Part shown: positions 9,097 to 17,811 of the stretch, piece by piece
Layout: each line of letters opens with the position of its first letter
Numbering within the stretch: position 1 is the first letter of the stretch
DNA from: Planctomycetota bacterium
Lineage (GTDB): Bacteria; Planctomycetota; PLA2; JAEUHO01
Assembly (NCBI GenBank): GCA_028281445.1
Contig: JANQJW010000062.1
Location: forward strand, 1 to 64,000
DNA: 64,000 bases
Direction of reading: 5' to 3'
Notes under the pieces: generated by a model
Seen by the model: only the letters and a program-made list of their open reading frames with translations
Told to the model about the DNA's origin: nothing
Databases searched by the model: none
Translations under genes and position numbers: made by a program

Positions 9097-9921
9097 CTAG
9101 CCCTCCCCTCTGGGCACGAGGCCCGACTTCTCGGCGAACACGATGCCGAGTTGCGCACGCAGCCAGTCCCAGTCCTCGACCGTGGCCATCTCGCCGCGCT
9201 CGGCGAGGTGCACGTCGCCGCGCTCTTCGGACACCACCAGTACGAGGGCATCGCTCTGCTCGCTGAGACCGATGGCGGCACGGTGCCGCGTCCCGTAGGT
9301 GCGTGCCAGCTTCGGACGCTCGGTCAGCGGAAGCAGGCAACCGGCCGACGCGATGCGGTCGCCGCGCACCAGCAGCGCACCGTCATGCAGCACGGTGTGC
9401 GTGCTGAAGATGGTGTCGAGCGTCTCCGCGCGAATGATCGCATCCATGGGGACGCCGGTGTCCATGTACGTGCCGAGGTCGATGTTGCGCTCGAACGCGA
9501 TGAGCGCGCCGATCCGGCGTTCCGCGAACTGCTTGCACGCGCGGATCACCTCGTCGACCGGCTTGAGCTCGTCCGGGCGGGCCTCTCGCGACGGGAAGAG
9601 GCGACGGAGGACGCCCATCTTGCCCAGCCGCGCGATGCCGTGACGCAGCTCCATCTGGAACGTGACGACCAGCGCGATGATGAAGATCGGGAGGGCCCCG
9701 GCCAGGATGCGGCTGAGCACGTCGAGCTCCAGGCGGTCGAGCACAATGAAGATGCCGATCACGAGCACCCAGACGAGCATCGCCGGGCCCTTGAAGATGC
9801 CGCCGGCGATCGTCTTGCGGAGGAAACGCAAGAAGATGTAGAGCACCACGAACAGGAGAATGAGCTCGAGCCAGTCACGCCCGTCGAGGTTTTCGAAGAT
9901 GGCGAGACAGAGGGAGCCCAT
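9097..9921 (-). CDS. cdaA: Diadenylate cyclase CdaA (c-di-AMP synthase)
   Basis: The protein joins two ATP molecules into cyclic di-AMP, a second messenger for potassium, osmotic and cell-wall control. Three membrane helices lie at about residues 18-34, 47-61 and 73-90, followed by the DAC catalytic domain. The catalytic signatures are intact: HDGALLV with DGA at residues 180-182, and TRHRAAIGLSE with RHR at 212-214. I start it at ATG 9921 (MGSLCLAIFEN, 274 residues) because the ATG at 9933 overlaps a TAGGAT hexamer that looks like the -10 box. It lies between folP and the YbbR-domain gene, all on the same strand. Confidence 0.93.
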   Translation of the reverse strand: MGSLCLAIFENLDGRDWLELILLFVVLYIFLRFLRKTIAGGIFKGPAMLVWVLVIGIFIVLDRLELDVLSRILAGALPIFIIALVVTFQMELRHGIARLGKMGVLRRLFPSREARPDELKPVDEVIRACKQFAERRIGALIAFERNIDLGTYMDTGVPMDAIIRAETLDTIFSTHTVLHDGALLVRGDRIASAGCLLPLTERPKLARTYGTRHRAAIGLSEQSDALVLVVSEERGDVHLAERGEMATVEDWDWLRAQLGIVFAEKSGLVPRGEG

Positions 9922-9931
9922 ACGCGCGCGC

Positions 9932-9937
9932 ATCCTA
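9932..9937 (-). promoter_or_regulatory. Proposed -10 box of cdaA
   Basis: Read on the minus strand, TAGGAT lies ten bases before ATG 9921. The in-frame ATG at 9933 lies inside this hexamer, which argues against it being the start. The spacing is longer than the usual six or seven bases seen elsewhere in the window. Confidence 0.35.
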
Positions 9938-9966
9938 CCCGCCTCGCGGCGATCCGCGTCGAACGA

Positions 9967-10770
9967 TCAGCGGACTTCGGCGAACACGCGGAGAGCGTCG
10001 TGCGTGGCTGCGACATCGTGAACGCGCACGGCGTGGACACCGGCCAAAGCAGCGCGTACCGCACATACAAGGGAACCGGCGATCCGCTCCCCGGGATCCT
10101 CGCGGCCGGTCAGGCGGCCGAGGAAGGACTTGCGTGAGGTGCCCAGGAGGACGCGCGCGTCGGACACGAAGGCCTCGAGGTTGCGCAGCAGCGCCAGGTT
10201 GTGTTCCAGCGTCTTGCCGAATCCGATGCCCGGATCGATCCAGAGCAGCGCGGGATCGATCCCGGCGTTCACCGCGGCCTCGACGCGGCGCCCGAGGTAC
10301 TCGCGCACCTCCGCGACCACATCGTCGTAGTGGGGGGCCGCTTGCATGGTGCCTGGTTCGCCCTGCATGTGCATGAGGACGCACTCGACCTCGCTGCGGG
10401 CGACCAGCGGAAGCATCTCGGGGTCGAGACCGGCGCTCACGTCGTTGACGATCGTTGCACCGGCGTCCAGCGCGGCAGCTGCGACGGCAGCGTGGCGCGT
10501 GTCGATGCTGAGCTGGGCCTCGGATCCGGCTGCGCGCAAGGCCTCCAGCACGGGCACCACGCGGCGGATCTCCTCGTCCTCCGACACCGGGTCGGCGCCG
10601 GGCCGCGTGCTCTCGCCGCCGATGTCCAGGACGTCCGCGCCTTGCTCGGCGAGCGCGAGACCGTGTGCGATCGCGGCGTCCGTGTCGAGGTAGCGACCGC
10701 CGTCACTGAAGCTGTCGGGCGTCACATTCACGACGCCCCAGATCTGCGGGATCGGTCGCGGCTCGCTCAT
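9967..10770 (-). CDS. folP: Dihydropteroate synthase
   Basis: FolP condenses p-aminobenzoate with dihydropterin pyrophosphate in folate synthesis. The 267-residue protein is a complete TIM barrel with the pterin-binding motifs in order: WGVVNVTPDSFSDGG near residue 10, DIGGESTRPGAD near 50, IVNDVSAG near 107, and LGTSRKSFLG near 210. Length and motif order are standard. TATTCA lies four bases upstream of the ATG and no Shine-Dalgarno sequence is visible. It is followed after 45 bases by cdaA, whose probable own promoter lies in that gap. It is preceded by a paired repeat element and then ftsH. Confidence 0.95.
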   Translation of the reverse strand: MSEPRPIPQIWGVVNVTPDSFSDGGRYLDTDAAIAHGLALAEQGADVLDIGGESTRPGADPVSEDEEIRRVVPVLEALRAAGSEAQLSIDTRHAAVAAAALDAGATIVNDVSAGLDPEMLPLVARSEVECVLMHMQGEPGTMQAAPHYDDVVAEVREYLGRRVEAAVNAGIDPALLWIDPGIGFGKTLEHNLALLRNLEAFVSDARVLLGTSRKSFLGRLTGREDPGERIAGSLVCAVRAALAGVHAVRVHDVAATHDALRVFAEVR

Positions 10771-10811
10771 GACCTGAATAGAACCGCCTGCCGGGCTTCG
10801 GTGGAAGAGAT

Positions 10812-10958
10812 CCGCAGAGACACAGAGGCGCAGAGCGATTCAGGGTCGCGCCGAATCACCGGCCGCCATCGCCCGCCGCTTGCGAACCTGCTCTAGAGGA
10901 TTCAAGAGGGCGTCGTGCATCGGCCGGCAACGCTCTGCGCCTCCGCGCCTCTGTGGAG
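10812..10958. repeat. Inverted-repeat element, CCGCAGAGACACAGAG family, copy 2
   Basis: The left arm (10812-10835) opens CCGCAGAGACACAGAGGCGC. The right arm (10933-10958) is its imperfect reverse complement. The roughly 100-base interior includes ATCGCCCGCCGCTTGCG and AGAGGGCGTCGTGC, both also found in the interior of the copy at 20,112-20,249, so these two are copies of one element. The right arm ends two bases before the ftsH stop codon. Confidence 0.8.
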
Positions 10959-10960
10959 CA

Positions 10961-13006
10961 CTAGTAGGCGAAACCCTCAGCAGGACGACCACCCTCCGGC
11001 AGCGTGTCGTCCTTGTCTTTGGCTTCGTCGGCGGCTTCCGTGCCCTTCGCGGCGCGCGCGGCCTCGCGGCGCGCCTTCTCGCGTTCACGGACCGCCTCGA
11101 CGGTGTCGCCTTCGAGGACGCCCTTGGCTTCCTCGGCACTCAACGTCTCGTGCTCCAGCAGCGCCTTGGCGACCGCGTGCAAGCCCTCGAGGTTCTCCTT
11201 GAGGATGCGGCGGCAGTCCTCGTGGGCCTCACTCAGGAAGCGCTTCACCTCGGCATCGATCAAGTTGGCGGTGCCTTCGCTGTGATCGACGGACTTGGTG
11301 ACTTCACGCCCGAGGAAGAGATGCTCCTCGCCCTCGGCGTAGGAGATGAGTCCGACCTTGTCGCTCATGCCCCACTTCGTGACCATGAGGCGAGCCAGCT
11401 CGGTGGCCTGCTCGATGTCGTTCTGCGCGCCGCTCGTGATGTCGTCGCAGATGAGCTCCTCGGCCACGCGACCGCCGTACAAGACGCGTAGGCGCGCGAG
11501 GATGTCCTTTTTCCCCATGCCGTAGCGGTCGCGGTCGGGCAGCGACATCGTTGCGCCCAGCGCCATGCCGCGCGGGATGATCGTTACCTTGTGCAGCGGG
11601 TCGGCCTTCGGCTCCAGCAGCGTGACGACCGTGTGCCCGGCCTCGTGATACGCGGTGATCTTCTTCTCGTCCTCGCTCATCAGCATGCTCTTGCGGGAGC
11701 GGCCGAAGCGGATCTTGTCGCGCGCCTCTTCGATGTCGAGCATCGTGACCTGGTCGCGGCCCTGCGTGACGGCCATGAGGGCCGCCTCGTTCACGAGCGC
11801 CTCGAGGTCGGCGCCCGAGAAGCCCGGCGTCGCGCGGGCGGCGCGTGCCAGGTCGACGGACGGGTCGACCTTCACCTTGCGCGTGTGGATGCGCAGGATC
11901 TGCTCGCGACCCTTCAGGTCCGGCAGGTTGATGACGATGTGGCGGTCGAAGCGGCCCGGGCGCAGCAGCGCCGGATCGAGCACGTCCGGCCGGTTCGTCG
12001 CGGCGAGCAGGATGATGCCCTGGTCGGTGTCGAAGCCGTCCATCTCGACGAGGATCTGGTTGAGCGTCTGCTCGCGCTCGTCGTGGCCGCCGCCGAGACC
12101 CGTGCCGCGGCGTCGACCGACGGCGTCGATCTCGTCGAGGAACACGATGCACGGGCTGTTCTCGCGCGCTTGCTTGAACAGGTCGCGCACACGGCTCGCG
12201 CCAACGCCGACGAACATCTCGACGAAGTCGGAGCCCGACACGGAGAAGAACGGTACGCCGGCTTCGCCTGCGATCGCCTTCGCAAGGAGCGTCTTGCCAC
12301 AGCCCGGCGGGCCGACGAGCATCACGCCGCGCGGGATGCGGGCGCCGATCTTCTTGAATTTCTGGGGCGACTTGAGGAACGCGACGATCTCCGTCACTTC
12401 CTCTTCGGCCTCTTCGATGCCCGCCACGTCCTCGAACGTGACGGTGCTGCGTTCCTTCGTGTGCATGCGGGCACGCGAGCGGCCGAACTGCATGACGTTG
12501 CTGCCGCCGACGCCGCGCATCTGGCGGAAGACGAGGAACCAGAAGAGGAGCAGAAGCAGGATCCACAGGAGCAGCGTGGGGAACTGCGTGAGGAAGGTGC
12601 TCTCCGGCTTGTACTTGAGCTTGGCGTCGTACGCAGCGAGACCGTCCTCCCACTGCTGCCGGCGCTCCTTCGTGATCGCGCTGTTCTCCTTGGGCCCCGT
12701 GTGCGCGACCTCGAACCGCTCGTGGTTCTTGTACGGGTGATCCACGTTGCGGAACTTGCCCGAGACGCGCGTGCCGCCGGTGATCGTGAGCTCGGCGACC
12801 CACTGGTTCTTGATGAACTCGTCCACTTGGCGAACGTCCACCTCGTAGGCGTCCTTCTTTCCTGTGCCGACGACGAGGACGACGATCAGGATGAGGCCGA
12901 GGACGAGGAGCAGCATCGGCGCGTTGCGGCGCGGACGGGGGCGCTGGGAGCCCGGACCCTGACCAGGGCCCTGGCCTTGCGGAGGCTGGCGTTCGGGGTC
13001 TTCCAT
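10961..13006 (-). CDS. ftsH: ATP-dependent zinc metalloprotease FtsH
   Basis: FtsH is the membrane-bound AAA protease that degrades misfolded membrane proteins and selected regulators. The 681-residue product has a Gln/Gly/Pro-rich N-terminus, a first helix at about 31-47, a periplasmic region, and a second helix at about 145-160. The AAA domain has Walker [12 protein letters not shown] (231-241), Walker B IVFLDEID (287-294), the second region of homology around [20 protein letters not shown], and the zinc site HEAGH at 454-458. The start at ATG 13006 gives [10 protein letters not shown]; the open extension upstream has no family similarity. A TAGACT hexamer lies 11 bases upstream. Sequence 13,024-13,205, before the LptE-like gene, shows nothing else I can name. 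Confidence 0.95.
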   Translation of the reverse strand: MEDPERQPPQGQGPGQGPGSQRPRPRRNAPMLLLVLGLILIVVLVVGTGKKDAYEVDVRQVDEFIKNQWVAELTITGGTRVSGKFRNVDHPYKNHERFEVAHTGPKENSAITKERRQQWEDGLAAYDAKLKYKPESTFLTQFPTLLLWILLLLLFWFLVFRQMRGVGGSNVMQFGRSRARMHTKERSTVTFEDVAGIEEAEEEVTEIVAFLKSPQKFKKIGARIPRGVMLVGPPGCGKTLLAKAIAGEAGVPFFSVSGSDFVEMFVGVGASRVRDLFKQARENSPCIVFLDEIDAVGRRRGTGLGGGHDEREQTLNQILVEMDGFDTDQGIILLAATNRPDVLDPALLRPGRFDRHIVINLPDLKGREQILRIHTRKVKVDPSVDLARAARATPGFSGADLEALVNEAALMAVTQGRDQVTMLDIEEARDKIRFGRSRKSMLMSEDEKKITAYHEAGHTVVTLLEPKADPLHKVTIIPRGMALGATMSLPDRDRYGMGKKDILARLRVLYGGRVAEELICDDITSGAQNDIEQATELARLMVTKWGMSDKVGLISYAEGEEHLFLGREVTKSVDHSEGTANLIDAEVKRFLSEAHEDCRRILKENLEGLHAVAKALLEHETLSAEEAKGVLEGDTVEAVREREKARREAARAAKGTEAADEAKDKDDTLPEGGRPAEGFAY

Positions 13007-13017
13007 CTGCGAAACGG

Positions 13018-13023
13018 AGTCTA
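13018..13023 (-). promoter_or_regulatory. Possible -10 box of ftsH
   Basis: On the minus strand TAGACT lies 11 bases upstream of the ftsH ATG. It fits the TAnnnT pattern seen at other genes here, but the spacing is looser. Confidence 0.3.
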
Positions 13024-13205
13024 CCGGCTGGCGCCGGGTTGACCCCGGTACGGCCGCGGGGTCTTTACGGCCAGCTACATGATGAATCGGTTCCAGGCGG
13101 GGTTTCGGCGCGCCGGAAACTGCGTCTCGGCTGCCAGGGACAGGTCCGACCTGGGGCCTCAGAAGCCGTCTGCTACCTCGCGCGGGCCGCACCGAACTCG
13201 CATCG

Positions 13206-13703
13206 CTAGAAGCCGCGTTCCAGCATCTGCACGACCTGCTCGGCGATCCGCCGGGTCCATTCGTCGGTGCCGGTCGTGTCGAGGCCCTCGCCCTGGATCC
13301 CCGGGCGGAACTCCTCGTTGGCGCTGACGGTCGTCTGGCGGAGGACCCGGCCGCTGGCCCGCTGCACGACGCTGAAGGTCAGCCAGCCTTCCAGGCGCCG
13401 CTGGATCACGGCCCCCGTGTTGTCGAGGCCGATGGCCCACTCGCGTGCCGTCATCGTGCCGCGGATGATCAGGTCGGCCCGCTCCGGCGAGGTCAGGGCC
13501 AGGGAGGTGCGGGAGCGGATCTCGGTCACCACGGCCTGCGTGAGGCGCAGGTCGAGATCCCGGTAGTAGCCGCTGTTCTCGAACGGCAGCACGGCGATCG
13601 TCCGCGCGGACGGGAAGTCGGTGAGCCGCTTCGTGGAGTAGCTGCATCCCGGCACGAGGGCAGCCGCGAGAACGAGGGCGGTCAGGCCCGCGACGGTGCG
13701 CAT
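13206..13703 (-). CDS. LptE-like outer-membrane lipoprotein
   Basis: The 165-residue product begins MRTVAGLTALVLAAALVPGC, a lipoprotein signal with the modified cysteine at residue 20. The mature part has TIAVLPFENSGYYRDLDLRL, then TQAVVTEI and DLIIRGTM, which is the pattern of the LptE (RlpB) family and related planctomycete lipoproteins: a beta strand with PFEN, then an LTxAVxxEI helix. LptE plugs the LptD barrel that inserts lipopolysaccharide. The gene starts five bases after the BamD-like gene ends, so both are probably one transcript, consistent with outer-membrane assembly. LptE sequences are poorly conserved, so the name is tentative. Confidence 0.65.
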   Translation of the reverse strand: MRTVAGLTALVLAAALVPGCSYSTKRLTDFPSARTIAVLPFENSGYYRDLDLRLTQAVVTEIRSRTSLALTSPERADLIIRGTMTAREWAIGLDNTGAVIQRRLEGWLTFSVVQRASGRVLRQTTVSANEEFRPGIQGEGLDTTGTDEWTRRIAEQVVQMLERGF

Positions 13704-13708
13704 GCGGG

Positions 13709-15112
13709 CTACCGCCAATTGGGCGGCGGCGGAGGCGGCGGCACCGCGGGGCGCCCTGCCGGAGGCTGCGGCTGCGACGTCGTCCCCGTGATCGGCGACG
13801 AAGGCGGCGCCGGCGGCGCCGGGGCCGGCGTGGGGGCGATGGGCATCGACGGCTGCGGCGGCGGAGGCGGTGCGGGCGGCCGCGTGGGGAGCGGCTGCGT
13901 GGGCCGCGGCGGCTGCGGCGGGATCACCACGGGTGCATCGCCGGGCGGCACGACGGCCGGTGCAGGCGAGGGACCCGGCGGCGCCTTCACGTCCGGCACG
14001 ACGGACTTCACCGGCTGCCCGCGGCGGGCCATGGCCGAGCGGCGGTAGATCATGGCGGCGTTCTGGTCGCCCTTCGAGGCGTACCAGTTCGCGATCTCCA
14101 TGTCCTTGCACGCCAGCTTCTCGAGCGCCTCGGCGCGCAACTGCTCGACCTGCTTGCACTCGACCATGTACTCGGCGCGGCGGCCGGGGTCGCGTTCGAT
14201 GCGCTCCAGGAAGAGGTCGTACTGTTCGATGGCGAGCTCGAGGCTGCTCTTGACCGGGCCTGCATGCGCTTCGGCCTTGGGGTCGTCCGGCACCGACTCG
14301 CGAGGGTCGCGGTCCACGAAGCCGGCGTGGTACTCCGCGCCCTGGTCCCGTGCGACGTAGGCCTGCGCCATGCCGCGGCGCGCCTTGAAGGTCCACTCGC
14401 TGTCCGGATAGCGGATCAAGAGTTCCTTGTAGAACAGGACCGCCGTCGCCAGCTCGTCGTCCCGCCGGTAGTACTCCGCCAGGTAGAAGAGCGCGTCATC
14501 CGCGTAGTCCGACGCCGGGAACGTGACGGCTACGTAGCGCATGCCGTTCAGGCCTTCGTCGTCGTTCTGGAAGATGCCGAAGATGCCCTTGCTGCGCTCC
14601 ACGTACGCCTTGCTCGCGCCGTAGATCATCTCCACCACCTCGGCCGTGTGCTCGTTGACCGGCGCCGCTTCCATGTAGAGCTGCAGCGCGTTGATCGAAT
14701 CGGTGTACTCGCGTGCCTGGTAGAGAGCCCGGCCCTGGCGGAACCGCGCTTCGGCGGCACGCGGGTACTCGGGGTAGTCGTCGGCGATCGTCTCGAAGAG
14801 GTCGGCCTGCGTCTCGAGATTGCAGTTGGGCTCTGTGGCGCGCGCCCACAGGGCGTCGGCCTCGCGGCGACGTTGCTCGAGCGCCGCTTGGAGCTGCGCC
14901 TGCGTCGGCCCTTCGGGCTGTGGCTCCTGGCTCCGCACGTTGCTGACGCCCGGGTTCGTCGGGTCGCTGCCTCGGTAGGCGCCCGGCACCGGGACGGAGG
15001 CCGCGCGATCAGGCGACTGGGCGACCCAATCGGGCACGTCGTTGCCGGAGCACCCCGCGAGGAGGGGCACGAGGAGGGTCACGACGGGTAGCAGCGAAAC
15101 GGCACGTCGCAT
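13709..15112 (-). CDS. BamD-like tetratricopeptide lipoprotein with proline-rich tail
   Basis: The 467-residue protein has a lipoprotein signal ending LLAGC (cysteine at residue 21). TPR-type helices follow from about residue 95, including DLFETIADDYPEYPRAAEAR, and YADDALFYLAEYYRRDDELA with LIRYPDSEW. This is the organisation of BamD/YfiO, the lipoprotein that organises outer-membrane beta-barrel assembly. Unlike typical BamD (about 240 residues), the last 95 residues are almost pure proline, alanine and glycine, ending PPPPPPPNWR, and may span the peptidoglycan layer or be disordered. It is followed by an LptE-like gene. The start at ATG 15112 is supported by a TACGCT box six bases upstream. 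Confidence 0.7.
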   Translation of the reverse strand: MRRAVSLLPVVTLLVPLLAGCSGNDVPDWVAQSPDRAASVPVPGAYRGSDPTNPGVSNVRSQEPQPEGPTQAQLQAALEQRRREADALWARATEPNCNLETQADLFETIADDYPEYPRAAEARFRQGRALYQAREYTDSINALQLYMEAAPVNEHTAEVVEMIYGASKAYVERSKGIFGIFQNDDEGLNGMRYVAVTFPASDYADDALFYLAEYYRRDDELATAVLFYKELLIRYPDSEWTFKARRGMAQAYVARDQGAEYHAGFVDRDPRESVPDDPKAEAHAGPVKSSLELAIEQYDLFLERIERDPGRRAEYMVECKQVEQLRAEALEKLACKDMEIANWYASKGDQNAAMIYRRSAMARRGQPVKSVVPDVKAPPGPSPAPAVVPPGDAPVVIPPQPPRPTQPLPTRPPAPPPPPQPSMPIAPTPAPAPPAPPSSPITGTTSQPQPPAGRPAVPPPPPPPNWR

Positions 15113-15118
15113 GGCGTC

Positions 15119-15124
15119 AGCGTA
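15119..15124 (-). promoter_or_regulatory. Proposed -10 box of the bamD-like gene
   Basis: TACGCT on the minus strand ends six bases before ATG 15112, with no Shine-Dalgarno sequence between. It is one of the tightly spaced TAnnnT boxes described in the findings. Confidence 0.45.
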
Positions 15125-15200
15125 CCCAGCCCTACGCCGTCCCGGTGGTCCGCCTCGCCCCGGGAAGCGCCCTCCGAGCCGCCTCCGGGCCTGTTTTTCT

Positions 15201-15974
15201 TCACCGCGGGGTCACGCGGCGTCCGGGGAGCCCCGTGAGCGCTGCGGGACGCCGCTCGAGCACGTACGGGACGAAGACGTCGTGCACGGCGCGCGCACCG
15301 GCGACGGCATCGGTGCCGGGCGGATCGGCGGCGAGTTCCTTCAAGCGAGCGGTGTAGAAGCGGTCCAGCGCGTGCGCGCCGTCTGCGTCCATTGCCAAGC
15401 GCGGCCCCGGCGGTGCGCAACGCGCGTGGGTGAGTCCACCGGCTGCCGGCGAGAAGTACACGCGCCCTTCGAGCGGCCCGTCGCACACGGCGCAGGCGTC
15501 GAGCCGGGGGCGGTGTCCGGTGGCCGCGAGTGCACGCGCCTCGAACCAGGCGACCCACGACGCGAGCGAGTCATCCCGCGCGCGCGCCATGGCGCGCAAG
15601 GCGGTGAGTGCCGCGCGAAACAGCGAGGGGTTCGGCAACGCCGGTCGCATCCAAGCGCGCAGTAGCTCCAGTACGTAGCACGCCGCGTAGAAGCGCGGCA
15701 GGCCGTCACGCAGCCCGCGAAGGTCCTCCGACGGCACGAAGCGCCGCAGCAGCTCCATCTCGGCGCGCGGGCGTCGCAGGAGGTGAGCAGTGCCCGCGCT
15801 CGCGAGCGCAACGCCGCCGTGGAACGCGGGGCCCGGTCGATGGGCTCCCTTGGCTAGTGCCGCCACCATGCCGTGCTCCGGTGTCGCGAGGTGGAGCACC
15901 TGGCTCGTCTCGCCGAAGGGGCGGACGCGAATCACGATTGAAGGGGAGGTGTACGAATAGGAACGCGCGGCCAT
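15201..15974 (-). CDS. recO: DNA repair protein RecO
   Basis: RecO binds single-stranded DNA and, with RecR, loads RecA at gaps. The 257-residue product opens with an OB-fold segment, IVIRVRPFGETSQVLHLATP, then a helical domain with FYAACYVLELLRAW. A zinc-finger-like segment follows: CAVCDGPLEGRVYFSPAAGG and then HARC. One of the usual four cysteines is replaced by histidine, which also occurs in RecO proteins. The start at ATG 15974 matches the family N-terminus. No strong promoter or Shine-Dalgarno sequence is visible. It lies upstream of the BamD-like gene but is separated by 88 bases that carry that gene's proposed promoter. Confidence 0.85.
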   Translation of the reverse strand: MAARSYSYTSPSIVIRVRPFGETSQVLHLATPEHGMVAALAKGAHRPGPAFHGGVALASAGTAHLLRRPRAEMELLRRFVPSEDLRGLRDGLPRFYAACYVLELLRAWMRPALPNPSLFRAALTALRAMARARDDSLASWVAWFEARALAATGHRPRLDACAVCDGPLEGRVYFSPAAGGLTHARCAPPGPRLAMDADGAHALDRFYTARLKELAADPPGTDAVAGARAVHDVFVPYVLERRPAALTGLPGRRVTPR

Positions 15975-16020
15975 CGCCTGGATTGTTGCAGGCTCGGACG
16001 ACCCCTTGCGAGAGCGCACG

Positions 16021-16230
16021 CGATACGCGTGGCCGTGGCCGTTGCCGATTGGAGGCCACGCAGACCCGAGAGCGACCGCCACACAATGGTGGCCACGATG
16101 CCGGGAGCGTCGCTGCGTGAGGCACGCCGCCTGCGAGGGGAAGCGATCGCGGGACGTGCGGGCGTTGGCGTCGCCTGGTCGATGTGCGGACGCGCGCTCC
16201 GTCTACTCGGCCACGGCAACGGCAACGTGA
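16021..16230. repeat. Intergenic region with inverted hexamer-repeat arms
   Basis: This occupies most of the 311-base gap between recO and the CBS-domain gene. The left arm (16,027-16,047) repeats GTGGCC/GTTGCC hexamers. The right arm (16,206-16,228) carries the same hexamers on the opposite strand (GGCCACGGCAACGGCAACG). Between them are about 150 bases with no gene or promoter I can support. The structure resembles the 58,232-58,410 element in design but not in sequence. Confidence 0.5.
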
Positions 16231-16285
16231 GAGACAGGCGGTACGCGAGTGGACGCCCGTGCTTGCCAGGCGATCCGACCCGCGC

Positions 16286-17707
16286 CTACGCCGCCGGCTC
16301 TTCGCTTTCTTCCGGCCCCGTCTGCAACAGTTCGACCTTGAGACTCTGCACCGTTCGCTCGTCCGCATCGAGCACGGTCAAGACGACGCCGTCCAGGTCG
16401 ATCTGATCGCCGACCGCGGGGATGCGTCCGAGGTGGTGGAAGACCAGCCCGCTCATCGTCTCGAAGTCGTCTTCGACGGGCAGCGCAACGGCCAACCGGT
16501 CGTTGACCTCCTCGATGGGCGTGCGGCCGTCGACCTTGAGCGTGCCCTGGGCCAGCTGCTCGGGCGTGCCCTCGGCATCCGGCTCGTCGTACTCGTCCTC
16601 GATCTCGCCGACGATCTCCTCGAGCAGGTCCTCGATCGTCACGAGTCCCTCGGTGCCGTTGAACTCGTCGAGCACGATCGCCAGGTGCACCTTGCGCGCG
16701 CGCATCTCGCGCAGCAGGTCGCTGATCGGCTTGTTCTCGGGGACGAAGAAGGGCTTGCGCATCAGCGTGGTGACCGATGCCTTGCCAGGGTCTTCCGTGG
16801 GCGGCTCTGCCGGGTGCAGCGCATGCAGCAGGTCGTGCGTGTACAGGACACCAATGACGTCGTCGCGGTCCTTGCCGTAGACGGGCAGGCGGCTGTAGCC
16901 CTCCTCCTTCACGACGGCGAGCGCCTCGATCAGCGTCTTGTCCGAGGCGATCATCACGATGTCCGGCCGCGGGATGAGCACGTCCTTCACGAGCGAGTCG
17001 TCCATGCCGATGATCGACTCGATCATGTCGGCTTCCTCGGGCGTCACGCTGCCTTCGCGCTCGCCTTCCTCGACCGTCTCGAGGAGCTCCTCCCGTGCGG
17101 AGGGCGCCGCCGCGTCGAGATTCACGCGGAACAGAAGCTTGCAGAACCACACAAGCGGCATGCGCAGCGGCGTGAAGAGCACGCGTAGCACCTCGAGGGT
17201 GCGGAAGCAAGCCAACAGTGAGCGGTTGGGACGGCGTGCGACCGCCAGGCGGATGACGACGTCGTTGAGAAGGAAGGTCACGCAGAACACGACGGCCATC
17301 ACGATGCCGAGCGCACCCCACGGCAGCTCACCGGTCTCCGTGTGGCCGCTCGTGAAGTGACCTCGGAAGACGAGCCACGCGATGCCGACAACCAGCAAGG
17401 CGTGGCCGAGGAAGCGCGCGAGGCGCGCCGTGACGACGTAGCTCGGCACACGCTTGAGGCGTGCCTCCGCCCACGCGGTGACCTCGCGCCGCTTCGCCAT
17501 GTCCATGACGCGGCTGCGGCTGTGGCGCTCGAGTGCGACCTCCGACGCGCTACCGAACGCCGCGAGCATCTCCGCGGCGATGAGGTACACGGCCAGACCG
17601 ATGTCCGCTGCGAGGCTCGCCAGTGGAAGCCCGATCAGGAAGAGTGCCGGAAAGACGAGGGCCGGAAGTGCGACGGCGCGATGACCGCCTGGTGGATTCC
17701 AAGGCAT
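16286..17707 (-). CDS. CNNM/CorC-type membrane protein with CBS pair and transporter-associated domain
   Basis: The 473-residue protein has four hydrophobic segments in the first 190 residues, including ALPALVFPALFLIGLPLASL and WGALGIVMAVVFCVTFLLND, forming a CNNM (DUF21)-like membrane part. The linker EREGSVTPEEADMIESIIGM introduces a CBS-domain pair with LIPRPDIVMI, EGYSRLPVYG and DDVIGVLYTHDLL. The C-terminal CorC/HlyC domain has LDEFNGTEGLVTIEDLLEEI and ends near VLDADERTV. Such proteins are linked to magnesium or other divalent cation export and were historically called hemolysin-like. The start at ATG 17707 puts the first helix near the N-terminus. The frame is open into the antisense of ruvC upstream, which I reject. 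Confidence 0.85.
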   Translation of the reverse strand: MPWNPPGGHRAVALPALVFPALFLIGLPLASLAADIGLAVYLIAAEMLAAFGSASEVALERHSRSRVMDMAKRREVTAWAEARLKRVPSYVVTARLARFLGHALLVVGIAWLVFRGHFTSGHTETGELPWGALGIVMAVVFCVTFLLNDVVIRLAVARRPNRSLLACFRTLEVLRVLFTPLRMPLVWFCKLLFRVNLDAAAPSAREELLETVEEGEREGSVTPEEADMIESIIGMDDSLVKDVLIPRPDIVMIASDKTLIEALAVVKEEGYSRLPVYGKDRDDVIGVLYTHDLLHALHPAEPPTEDPGKASVTTLMRKPFFVPENKPISDLLREMRARKVHLAIVLDEFNGTEGLVTIEDLLEEIVGEIEDEYDEPDAEGTPEQLAQGTLKVDGRTPIEEVNDRLAVALPVEDDFETMSGLVFHHLGRIPAVGDQIDLDGVVLTVLDADERTVQSLKVELLQTGPEESEEPAA

Positions 17708-17811
17708 GGAAGGAATCTGGGCTCCGAAACAATGCGGCCGTCCCGCCCCGGGCCGGCTGCCCTCACCATACGGCCAGGGTGGACCCGCGCCACGGAATGC
17801 GGGCCGGCTGC

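Noticed and set aside
13024..13205. A small gene between ftsH and the LptE-like gene
   Set aside because: Open frames here are short, without start signals, and one is only the upstream extension of ftsH.
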